A model generated the notes under the pieces. It worked only from the letters and a program-made list of their open reading frames with translations. It did no database searches and was not told where the DNA came from. Shown piece by piece: positions 10,401-22,400 of a DNA stretch of 64,000 nt (positions are counted from its first letter, which is position 1; the number at the start of each line of letters is the position of its first letter). Source of the DNA: Melieria omissa (Eukaryota > Arthropoda > Insecta > Diptera > Ulidiidae); contig OZ020268.1 of the NCBI GenBank assembly GCA_963971225.1, forward strand, positions 112,746,830-112,810,829, read 5' to 3'. Both the position numbers and the translations under genes were made by a program.

Positions 10401-13400
10401 CTATATTTTGCTCCAAGCAATTTTGTATTTGGGAGGAGAGTTTGAACCCCCGAACCTCATCCTCCCTGTGTGCGCTACTGTATACAACATATACATATAT
10501 GCATGTGTATGCAAGATTTTCACTTCACGATGTTCATTGCTATCTAACTGACGTATATCTTTATATTTTGTTGTTATAATCAAATTGAGTTTCACACGTT
10601 TACAATTGACCAGAATTATGAATCTACTAAAAATGCGTTTGACAACGATTTCTGCGTATGTAAATATTTATTCACGCAATAAGTTGTCATATGTATTCAA
10701 ATTAGCGTCGTCTGCCTGAGCTTAACAAAAATATTTACATGTTTCTCTGATTGTCCCGATCAATTCTCTTATCTTGTATATTGAATTGTATATAGTAATA
10801 CGTGAAAGTTGTCAGCACTTGATGTGTTAGCATCCCACAGCTTCTATTCTAAGATTAAGTATATGCAGTCTTGTATTGTACATTGTGAGAATGTTCATTG
10901 CAACACACTTGCAACTACACACATGCATTCATAGTTAGCTGATAATGGAACCGAACACTCTGCACGAGAAAAGATCGTTGATAAAAAACAAAACGTAGGC
11001 CGATAAACTAATCGTGAGGTACGAATTATTGCAAACCAAATTTTGCACAGCTGATGATTGTGTTCAGCTGTCAAGTACATAACTGCAACTTCCAACTACT
11101 ACTAAAGTATTAATTTATTTAAATGCATTCATAGAGTTTTTTGTAGCATCTCGTTGCGCGAGACAAGTTAAACGCGTTTTCCCGAAAGTCGTACTTTTCT
11201 AACTTACTTGCACGATTTTAAGAAAAGTTTTACACGCATCGATCCGATTTCTTTTTTTACTTGCTCGGAAAACATGTCGCTATGATTAGACACGAGCTTT
11301 TGACAAAATATTGTTTTTTTTTTTATTATAACAGGCAACATTTGAAAAAGGGGAAAAATAACTTTTTTTTTCAAAAATGTCCACCATTTCGAGAGATTTT
11401 TGAATTTTACAAAAAGCTCGTGTCTAAGTATAGCTGATCAATTATAGATTAGTTTCATTTTTTGTTGTAGGTTACGTGGTTGGCCCAAAATCTTGCAGGG
11501 AAATTGATATAATTCCCGCACTCGAATATGTAGAAATATAATTTGTATGATCTTGCCTCTTGAAAGATTACGATTAAATAAACAAAAAACAAAAAAAAGT
11601 GAGTGAATATCTTTTTTTGTTCCTTCGTAATAAACTTTGAAAAAAAAGGCTCGAAAATCAGGCCGCTACGTAGACGACCCCCTTAAACTTAAATATACAG
11701 TTTATTAATTTCGTATTAAAACCTTTGAACTAAGGAGCAATAATAAATTGTTTTCTTAGAACCTAGTGGGTTCAGACGAAAGTACCATGTTGCCATATGG
11801 CAACAAAATAGCGAATTTCACATTTGACAATTGTGCCGAGTATCCAAATGAATAAATTTTAATTAATCACTACAGGAATATTAATTATCAAAGAATAATC
11901 GATTCGAAATTCTCAATTGTTTTCGGTTCAAAATAAATCTCCTGTTTGGGTCGCTTTTCGTTTTCCTACATCGTTATTAAACCATTCCGGTCTGCTAAAG
12001 ACATCGACCTTTCTTCATATAGCTAAATTCGGTGCTTTTTGAGTAGAAATTTGTGGCCTTGAGTGTCTTAAATATAGACAATTTTCGAATACAGGGTGTG
12101 GTTATTGTGTAAAATGCGATTTTAAGTCAAAAAATCGGTTAAGTCAAGTTAAGTCGTCAGTTAACTTGTGCGAAACAAACAATTTTTTGTTAAAATTCAA
12201 TAAATTGATGTTTTAAAGGTTCTCAATTTTATTTCCATGAATTTAAATGAGGATTTTAGCTGATCTTTGATGAATTCGCGCACAGCTTTAAATAAGTCTG
12301 CGATGACCAAAAATTCCGGTGGTTGAGCTCTCTCTATAATCTCAACGGTTTTTAAATTGCATATACCCCACATAAACTTTGCCACATTATAAACAATAAA
12401 AAAAATAAAAAAACTTGGTTCATCTATTCAAATGTTTGGAAGAAAGTTTTATCAAGTTTAAAACTTAATACTGACTCTACAAATATAAGCTTCCAGTGAA
12501 CCAAATGTCATTCAATTTTGAATAGAAATAGAGAAAGTATGGACCGTTCCAAGTCACATATAGAGGCCGCCATCTGAAAATCGCTTTAATGTGATTTCAA
12601 ACCGCCTTGAACATTTTAAGGGGGGTAAGGGTTTCAGCGTAAAAAAAAAACCTTTGTTTATGAATTTTTTTTGAAAGTATGGGTTGATCAAATTTATTTA
12701 AACCTTTTGCACATTATTAAGAATACTTTAACAATATTCTGTAATTTTTTCGTGCAGAAATATTACAAAACAAGCCGGTGACAGAGTTTGCCCCAGAACG
12801 TCTTTGAAAAAATAAAATTTGCGGTGTTCACTGTATCTCAGTCGGAAATTATCTGAAATCAAAAACCATTAAAATTTAGTCAAACTATTATCAAATCCTC
12901 CCCCAACGTTCTCCGATTATTTTTTTTTTCATTTAAAAATTTTGGTGGCCATTTAAAGTGTAAACTGCTATTTTCTACGAAAAATTCCGCCATTTTGTGA
13001 GCGGGAAAATGTAAACAAAATATTGTTTACTAAACGTATTTTATATTTAGAAAATGTGTACCAGGTTTCAAATGAATCGGTTTAGAGAATATATTCTTGA
13101 AATGTTTAATAAGATAAGACAAAAAAAAATTAGATTTTTCTGAAGTGTAAACCCTTACCCCCCCTTAAGCTTATCAAGTCAAGGCACTTTTCATATGAGT
13201 TCTTAAATTTTCAAGTCGCTGCGAAATAAATGGTTAAACATTTTTAAACTATTTTAAAAATCAATTACACGTGAAAAAAGTAGTAAAAACGAATGAAGAA
13301 AAGGACACTTTTCAAACCGTCTTCAGCCAATTCGCTTCTGAATTCAATTTATAAATACCTGGTTTGAAAACATGTCGAGTCAATGCGAATTAACTGATAC

Positions 13401-16400
13401 CGTCTTATAAACGTGGTATGTGTTTTACATGCCTATTTGATATCTATATTAAAATATTTTTACAGTATTATTTAGACACGTAAAATGATATATTATCTAC
13501 TACTATGTGATACTTATCTCATTAAGGGGGTCTTCTGCTTACGCGGATTGAAAAAAATCGATATTTTTTTTTTGCATTTTTTGAATATAGGCGATATAAG
13601 GAATAGGTCTTATAAACGGTTTCGTGAAAAACACATTCCTTCTTGGGTTTTCGAAGCCGGAAACATAGCCGCCTCCAGCCGTTTCGAGCATTTCCGTTAT
13701 CTTTAAACGCATTTTCCCGAAAATCACCTTTTTTATACTTTGTGGTATGACTTCTACAAGTAATTTTCATCGGATTTGACTAATTTTTTTTCACTTCTTT
13801 ATAAAACACTTCTCTATGCTTCTCCGAGTACGATTTTTGAAATTTTGTTTTGTTCAATTTTTATGACCCTCAACAGGTCAAAAAACGTGGTTGAAAATAC
13901 AACTTTTCACAAAAAACCGTATAATTTGAAAAATTTTAAAAATAAAAAAAATCGTACTCGGAGAAGCATAGAGAAGTGTTTTATGAAGAAGTGAAAAAAA
14001 AATTAGTCAAATCCGATGAAAATTACTTGTAGAAGTCATACCACAAAGTATAAAAAAGGTGATTTTCGGCAAAATGCGTTTAAAGATAACGGAAATGCAC
14101 ACACATAAGGCATTTGTCATTTTTCAAGTTTAAACATGTACAAAAATAATAAAAAAAAAATTGTTCAATTATCTTGTATAGTTTCCTTACAATTAATTTC
14201 CAAAAATAGACTAAAATTCCGGGCGCGTAAGCAGAAGACCCCCTTAAGTCATGTCAAGGTCTCTAAGACCGGGTTTTGAAATTCTTCTTATAACTTTGTC
14301 AATAAGCGGATTTATTTTGAGTTAAATGAAAATGTTGTTTTGAATGTAAGCTTTTTGTTATTACACATTTTGCTATGTGCTCATATGTATAATAACACAG
14401 TAGCGAATGTTTTAGCTATAAAATTGATTTAACTACATATAACTGTTTAAACTGTTTAAAACGTACGAACTTTTCATAAGTTATGTAATATTTATTCTAA
14501 AATGCCATGCGTTTTCCAGCCACCATGCACTGTGTTTGTTATGGCTGCCACAAACCGCTTTCTTATCACAAAGCACAAGTAAAAAATTGCTTATTACAAG
14601 TTTTTTGAAATGCTATGCGAAATCACAACAAATTCCACACAGTGCAGTATTTGCCATCTATAGTAAGTAGTATAGTGCTGACTTGCAAAACACATTTAGC
14701 CTTTAGTGACGATATTTGTTCAGACTTTAACACAATTTTCGAGGTGGCAGTATTTGTTGAAACCCAGTACCAGCATTTGAAAACAAACTGCGTAACGATA
14801 GTGTAGCAATTATCTAAATGACTTTAGCATAATTTGAATCGAAGATATGCGTCAAAAGATGGATAGATGCAAGTCATCCAGTTTGCTTTTCACAAGCTTT
14901 CAAAAGCCATAACCCTGCCAGGAATATTCTAGAGGAATCTCTAGATTCTAATACTATTTAATACTCTATGCTATACTATACTACTATGCTAGAAAAAAAC
15001 TATAGTTATAGATACTGTGTTATAATCTTGGCGCAAAGCACTCTGCATACGACTGACTACCATAAGAAGTATATAAACTATATGTTATATACAGTTGCGT
15101 TCAAAATAATAGTAGTGCTGCTACTAAATATAGTGTGACATGTTGAATTTGCTGCTTCGCATTTTTTTTCTTTCACCGTGGGATACTTTTTTTGTGGACA
15201 GAACACAAGACAAAAGCATTGTTATAATTCTGTGGTCAAAAGCAATAATCGCTTAAGTCCATAAGTACTATTTTGAGCAGCACGCTTAAAAGGAAGATGC
15301 AGCACCCTTAACTCAGTGATGTCTTGAATCGACTTAAGCGTTTATTGTTTTTGACCACAGAATTGCAAGTAGCTGATGTTAAAATTTAATTTTTGGGTTA
15401 GATTTACACCGACTTATTGGGCATATTATATGTTTTATGGAGGTGGCCCTATTTATTAGATGATCGATGTGTATATGTATGAATGTATATGCATAAATTT
15501 ATAAAGAACGCCACTGCTTTGGGGCTTCCAACAGGATCATGACCTAAAGCATTCAAGTTAGGTCGCGCGAAGCGGCTTCACAAGAACAGGAATAGGGTTC
15601 TAGATTGACCCGCACAATCACCAAACTTCAATACAATAATAAATTTTTGGTGTGACGTGAAAAGTACAGATGGCTCACTATAATCTTACAAATAATAACC
15701 AACTTGGAGAAGCAGTAGACCACGCATGGAAATTAATAACTAGAGAAAGATATAAAAACTTGGAAAAATTACGTTATTACTATTTAATCACTAAATCTTT
15801 TAAAATGTAACACAATTTTTTTAGTAGTATAGCGTACTACTATTTTTTTTACCGTTGATATTTTGGACCTTTTGGCGCATTTAATTTAAATCGAATTAAC
15901 CCATTGCTGCCTAATGGGTAAAATTTTACCCATGAAAATTAATTTTTTTTTTAATCACAAAAAAGTAAACATTGACATTGAGATCTCTCAAAACCATTGA
16001 TAGGGATAGTTAGGGTAAAGATGGAACAACCTTAACCTAGTGAAGGTCACCCTAAAATTTCGCCATCTAGCTAGAGTTACCAGACTCCAAAAATCGTGAA
16101 TTTTCCGGAGGTGGAAAATGTGGCGAAACTTAGTGGCCTTAGAACTTAACAAAAATCTGCCTCCTAACTCACCTGTAAAAAATACAACTTTCGTTCACAT
16201 GTTTAGCTGATCACTTCACAAAGTATGGAAAAAAGCTACCATTGCTGCCTAATGGGTACAAAATACCCAATGAATATCTCAGCAACGTGCAGAGATATAA
16301 AGTTGAAATGTTGTTTCTGATCATTTTGGGTTACTTCTAGGTCGTGTATGAAATTTTATCAAAATCGTATAGGCGGAATTTGTGTATGAAATCTTATCAA

Positions 16401-19400
16401 AATCGTATGGGCGGAACTGGTACCCGGCAGCAATGGGTTAAACTGAATTTAAATCTTAAACTATCTTTTATATTTTTATTGTTAACACGCCTAGATTATT
16501 AAAAAAAAACAAAGTAAATATTTGTAAAGAAAATGAGATTATTTTTTCTTTATTTTCTTTTCGTAGTATGCGTACTACTATTATTTTGACCGCAGCTATA
16601 TCTCATATCTTGCATACTTTATCATATTTGGTGAACGTGCTGCATGTCATTAAGTTTACTTTTCACAAGCTTTCAAAAGCCGTAACCTTTTCAGGAATCC
16701 TTTAGACAATTTTAATACATATCTTTATGCTATAAATTATAAAGATAATAATAATAATAATTGACTGGCACGGCAGCCCGATTACGAGACTGAGGCCTAG
16801 CTAATTTGTAGAAGATTGGCAGGGACCTACAGATTTATGCCGATTCCGAACGGCGAGTTGGGAGCTTTTTCATAGACAACTTTTATTCTCAGAGGTTTGC
16901 TATTTCCAGCCGCCGAAAGAAAAATTGTTGTTTTTATTTTTTTTCGTTGTTAGCAAAGTCTTGAACCTGGGTTCGAGCGTCGCATTTGACTCGCGGCCCA
17001 ACGCACTAGCCAGCTGAGCTACGGCGGCTGCCCGGGATTCGAATTTTTAATCCCGAAAATTCCGGGATCGCAAAATGCGATCCCTAATAAATACCACGTT
17101 ATAATCTTGGCGCAAAACACTCTGCATTCGACTGACTACCATAAGTCAAATAAGTGTATTTGCACACTTATGCAACTAAGCCTGAACTAAACACATTTCA
17201 TGATTGATAATAAAAAATGGTGTTATCCTATTTACTGTTCTTGCTGCTCATTCTACCCAATGACACACTTTAGAGAGAGAGTAGGCTAAACACTGTTTGC
17301 CTCATGTGCGTGATTTTTTTTTTTGGCAAGAAGTCGTTGTTTGGTTTCAGATAAGCATTGAAGAAATTTGCGTGATTTGATAATGTTATTGGCACTGCTC
17401 ACATTCGCACGTGCTGTCGCGGCTAACTAACCTAACCCATTGCAAGCTAAACAAGTTTGCTCAACTGTTGCTGCATTTCGTTATTGTTGCAATCGCCGCT
17501 GCAAGTCGGTACGAAGTTGAATGACCAGGCAGCGTGCCGTTGCCTGTTTCGTGGCACAGCGCGCGGCACGCATCTCGGTCGCGCGGTAGAGTGTCAGTCG
17601 CGTCAGGGCTTGTGACAATCGCTTCGGAAAACATTCAAACGCTTTTCATTTGTGCTAATATTGATAATCTTTGTTTTTGGTGCAGTTGTCGTTGTGCTGT
17701 GATGCTTGTTGCCGTGTCGTGGTCCGGGCGGATCAGCTGTATCGATAGCGGCTCAAAGTATGTAGGTTATATTAACCCACTTGTGCGAATCAGCGCAAGT
17801 TGATACTCGCCCGCTGCTGAGCGCTGTGTACCAGTTGTGGCTTAAATCTTGAGCGAGAAAGTCATTGTCAGGTGGGCACTGTAGTCACTTTCTTTTCACT
17901 TTCCGGTCGCTTGGTTGTTGCTGCGCGGTAGTTTCCTTAACACTCTGCTAACAACAATTTAGTCTTCAATCGAGCGCTAAAGTGTTTTTTTGTTTTGCCT
18001 TTCTTGTTCAACACGGTTGTACGTTAGTGACTTGAAGATTGTCAGTTGAAAATGTTTGCGAAGCGATCGTATGTGCGAAGCGAGGGTGAAACGCTGTATT
18101 TGAAAAACGGTAGCAAAAGCAATGGAACCGCCAAAAAAGTCGGTGCCACTAATGGTGGCATGAACCAGGTAAGGTTGTAAAGTGCGAAAAGTGTAAATGT
18201 CAGTAATTTTATTTTAATTGAATCTCTAAAGAATTATCATGTTTTCAACGTAATTGAGAATTTTTATTTTTCCTTGCAAAATGTGAGTAATGACTAGTTG
18301 TTGTAGCTCCTAGGGTTAATGACTACAATCACAGAATAAAGAGTACTGTTCTAGTTTCACAATGTTCCAGTTCTTAAAATGGGTCAACTGTTGAATTTTT
18401 GAAAAAAATACTGTTTATATTTGCTGACTTCAGGTCATGGATTTTGAAATACAATTTGTTTTTTTTTCGTTCATATTCAATTTTTTCTGCATTCAAACAC
18501 AACAAAGAGGTTAGATTTGATTCAATCAAACGACACCGAACTTTTCCTCGGGTGACTGAATTTAGCTCTTTCTCTGATTTTCCTCCTGTCAGGGAGGGGG
18601 CGGCTGGTTCCTTGGTAAGCGTATCTTTGCGGGTTAAGGGGTCCTGTAGTACAAACGGTGTTTTTTAAAGCTTTTTGGGGGATTTTTTTCAGAAACTGCA
18701 AATGATAATGAGATAATTCTTCGTATATTTATTCTTTACATATTGAATTATAAAAAAAAATGTTTTTCCACGTGCTACCGCGAACACTGTTGGGGTCCGC
18801 CAGCTGAGTACCGGCCATGTTTTTTTTTTAAGGCTGCGTTGGAGCCATCCTAACTTTGTCCCTGTTCGTCTGAAATGTAATCCAAAAATTTTCTCTTAAA
18901 AAGCATTACTCCAATTAAAGGATGACCTATAATGAACACGATCTGATCAAAATTGGACCCGCGGCACCCTTTTTTTGCTCTAAAAGCTGCCCCAAAAACC
19001 TGCTAGTCAATGGAGCGCAATCTCCGTAGGTTAACCCGTGGAGTAAAACGGGTGAATACAACAAAACAAGAATCAAGTGAATCGGTCAATTAGTTTCGAC
19101 GGAATCATAGCGCAATGGTCAAAAAATGTGTTTTAGAAAAAAATTTGTTTAAAGTTTTAAAACCGTGTTACCGCGTAGTGAACGAGACGGATTTGAGGCT
19201 CTGTATCTCAGAGACGTTTACGAATTCGACAAAATCCGTTTGTATACTTTTTCTATAAAAATATGAAATTAAAAAAAAAATCGATTTTTTCAAAATTTAA
19301 AACTAGAGGACCCCCTTAAGTCTATTAATGGTTCGGTGGTTGAAATTCCATAATTTACGCGCGGGAATTGCAATCCATGAATGCTATTTGTAGGGAAAGT

Positions 19401-22400
19401 GGTCGGGAGATATAGGGATATATTTGTGTAGCGAATAAAAAACTATTTGTATTATTCACACCTAAGAGAAGTACTGCGGGGGCTGCCGTAGCTCAGCTGG
19501 CTAGTGCGTTGGGCCGCGAGTCAAATGCGACGCTCGAACCCAGGTTCAAGACTCCGTTGCGTTAACACCGAAAAAAAAGAAAAACAACCATTTTTCTTTC
19601 GGCGGCTGTCCTCAGCAGGAAACTGCAAACCTCTGAGAGTAAAATTGCCTATGAAAACGCTCCCAACTCGCCGTTCGGAATCGGCAAAAAACTGTAGGTC
19701 CCTTCCAACCATGTAAAAAATTCACACGTACAACACGGATGGTTGCGGGTAGCTAGGCTGTCGTGCCAGTCAAGAAGAAGAAGAGAAGTACTGTATCTGT
19801 ACTAGCGAGTATAAAAAAATAATTTTGTGTATAGATTTCCAATAAGACTTTCGACATTGCAATCTATTTTCGAAGTGCCATTCCAGTCAGATCACACTTT
19901 TTGCATCAAGTAGTTGAAAGTTGTTACTTCATTCTTCTTAGCTTACAGTATGAACTATTGTATTATTGCTGTCAGCAGCTACAACATGCCGGCTGTGGTG
20001 GAAATTAAACTATGTTTAAAATTTAAAATTCTGTGCACCATTAATAAAACAAGCTTCTCTCATATATAGTTCGCGTTTTTGGTGTTATTATCCGAATATT
20101 TTTTATCAACAAATTTTTTTTGGGTATAGCAAATTCACGTTCGAACGTACACATACGTTTAAAATCCCACACACACACGCACATACAAATATACACATAC
20201 TATATAAGTGCGTGCATACCTGCATGAAGATTGGTTTTGTTTACTGTTCGCTGACCTCTTGAGAAAAGCAATTCATGGAAAAGAATAAACATAGAATTTG
20301 ACTTGAAAGTTCTTCTATCGGCATCGTTTCGCGTCAGTCAATTCGCCACTGGCGAACGTTTATTTATGCTAATTCATCTTTCACACAACACAGACGTACA
20401 CCGCTGCACGGTGACCGCGACTCCGACTCGGACATAAAATTCGCCAATCGAAATTTGGAGTTTTCAGTTTGCCACAGTCCACTGCCGTGTGTGTATTTTT
20501 AGAAATCGTTCAACAGTTAGGAGTGTTGCGTCAAATATTGCACTGCGAGCGTGACGGGCGATAAGAATAAACTATTTAAAAATTTACACTCGCAGTGAAT
20601 AGCGAAACGTTACAAATGCCTAATCCAACACTTGGTTTTTATCCACATGTGAAGAGGAGGGTAAGTTGCCTACAGTGTTTCGAATTTAGGTGAAGTACTT
20701 CTGTGAAAAGGCATGCCTAGCTAACAAACACAAATAGTCTTTTTTGTAGTTTATTTGGCATTATTCGATTTAGCAAAATTCCATAGATGAGAGCGCGTTT
20801 TTTGTTCGTTATTGCTCAGGACAGTGTTTTCATAACGATGGAGTACTTTTGATTCACTTCCATTGAAGGCGTTTAACAGATAAATAATAAACTGGTGTGA
20901 TCGTGTTGTGTGATCGCTCGAAGGTGTGTCAGAAAATCGCGCTTGCGGCCAAGCATCGTGTAAGCTTCGGTCTGAAGAGTCATTTGAATTTTGAACCAAT
21001 AATTTGCATAGATGTCCATGGCCTTTCACATGTTGCCCAGCTTTGTGGAGGTTAGTAAACTCGCTGTAACTAAAACAACACGATTAGTCGCAGTGTAAGC
21101 GCTAGAGGTCAATAGACCTGCAAATAATCAATCGTGCCCAGCTTCATTTTAATATTTCACGAAAGAAAACAAAAAAAGAAACACGATTATATCATTTCTT
21201 TTCAAGTTATTCCCATAACTCTTTTCCGTGATTCTGCTTTAGAATTGTTTAAGTGTAAATGCCACGGTGAACTTAGTCTTGAAATTGACTCAACACTTTT
21301 GTGGTAAAGTTTGGAAATTACAAAGCAATGGCATAGTACATTTTTGAGTTTAATAAAAGAACGAATTACAATGCGATGGGGGCTGCATGTTATTAGTTTC
21401 AAACTAAACAATGTTTTCAAACTGGTCAAATATTTTTTCATTCGACTTTAAACATCGAATTCATTTAGTTATTCGCCCAAAATTGTTTATTTGTACAAGT
21501 GTTTCTTGTCTTTCATTTAGAATAGCATTGTTGTGAGGTATTTTTAGTTACTGAATATTTAAGGCGAGTGCTTGTGGCTAAAACTTTTTAATAAACTGAC
21601 AAGTTGCATATTCTATTGAAGTCTAAACAATATTTTTCTATGTAGAAACAGATTTTAAACTATGTATGTAAATGTTCATGTGTTATTCTATAAAGTTTAA
21701 AGCTTGTCCCAGTCTAATTCAATATGCACTCCAACATTTCAATTGCTTCAAAGTTCAATATCTCAGTATCTTTTTCGTGAGTTGATTGGCGGACGTGGCA
21801 GACACGTCATTTTTGCGCCAGCCTCGTCTCTTGGGCATTGCAAACACCAACAGGTCTGTAGTACATGAAAGAAGTGCTTCCAGTAGACACATCGAGTGTC
21901 TGTGTTTATGTTGTGAGAGTTGCATGTTTGTGAATTGTTTTGAGCGTGAAATCATAACGACAAAATCGTTATTTCAAATGCTTACTTCTTCTTCTTCAGT
22001 ATTTCTTCAAATGCAATAACCAAATATAAAAGTGGTGTTGTTGTAACACTCAATTACACTTTTATAAAGACCTATTTACTGCCCAAACAGTGTATATGCA
22101 TTCCACAATTATCTAAAATTCACTTTAAAACTGGTTTACTTTTACATTTGTTTGGACCAATCTACCAAATAATTGCCTTCAGTTTGACATAACATTTTAT
22201 ATGCAATTTTCTTACTTTTCATCTAACCAAACAAGTTTTAGTAATGGAAGTTACTACCTCAATTAAGTGTAATAAAACGCTCGTAGCATTTTAGTGTTGT
22301 TGCAAACGTCATTTCGTACTTAAAAGCAAGTTTTTTTGAATTAAAATTAAAGCAATGTGATTGTTTTTTTTCAGTGTCTGCAAGTGGCCACAAATGTAAC

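Larger units (their letters stand above)
15092..16596 (+). mobile_element. Degenerate Tc1-like transposon interrupted by two other elements
   Basis: Left terminus CAGTTGCGTTCAAAATAATA next to TA, and right terminus complement GCTGCGGTCAAAATAATAGT next to TA, are near-perfect inverted repeats of a Tc1 family. At about 15519-15770 the + strand reads a decayed transposase C-terminus: [12 protein letters not shown] (compare FQQDNDPKHTA of Tc1), then IDPHNHQ..., FWCDVKS-like text and [16 protein letters not shown], with stops and frameshifts. An AATTCTG MITE (15226-15364) and a piggyBac-like MITE (15900-16437) are inserted within it, so it is older than both. Confidence 0.82.
7491..18051 (+). other. 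Long 5' intron region of Papss, dense in transposon relics
   Basis: No other gene is seen in these 10.5 kb. They hold at least nine mobile-element relics, itemised separately (AATTCTG MITE, hAT MITE, two TTAA-GGGGG elements plus a solo end, a short inverted-repeat element, a Tc1 relic with two nested insertions, a SINE), plus an ATGCAAA cluster and a hairpin. The last 700 bp is less AT-rich and probably contains the promoter of exon 1b. Confidence 0.6.

Noticed and set aside
13522..13770. ORFs on both strands at 13485-13994
   Set aside because: They lie in the arms of the fold-back element and reflect its inverted repeat, not genes.
17534..17803. 89-codon ORF before Papss exon 1b
   Set aside because: It ends before the exon 1b ATG and overlaps the probable promoter with the DRE. 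Cys/Ser/Arg-rich text suggests a chance ORF.
19489..19553. tRNA gene
   Set aside because: A and B boxes are present, but the sequence continues as a 300 bp retroposed unit with a tail and target duplication, and a second copy exists, so it is a SINE.
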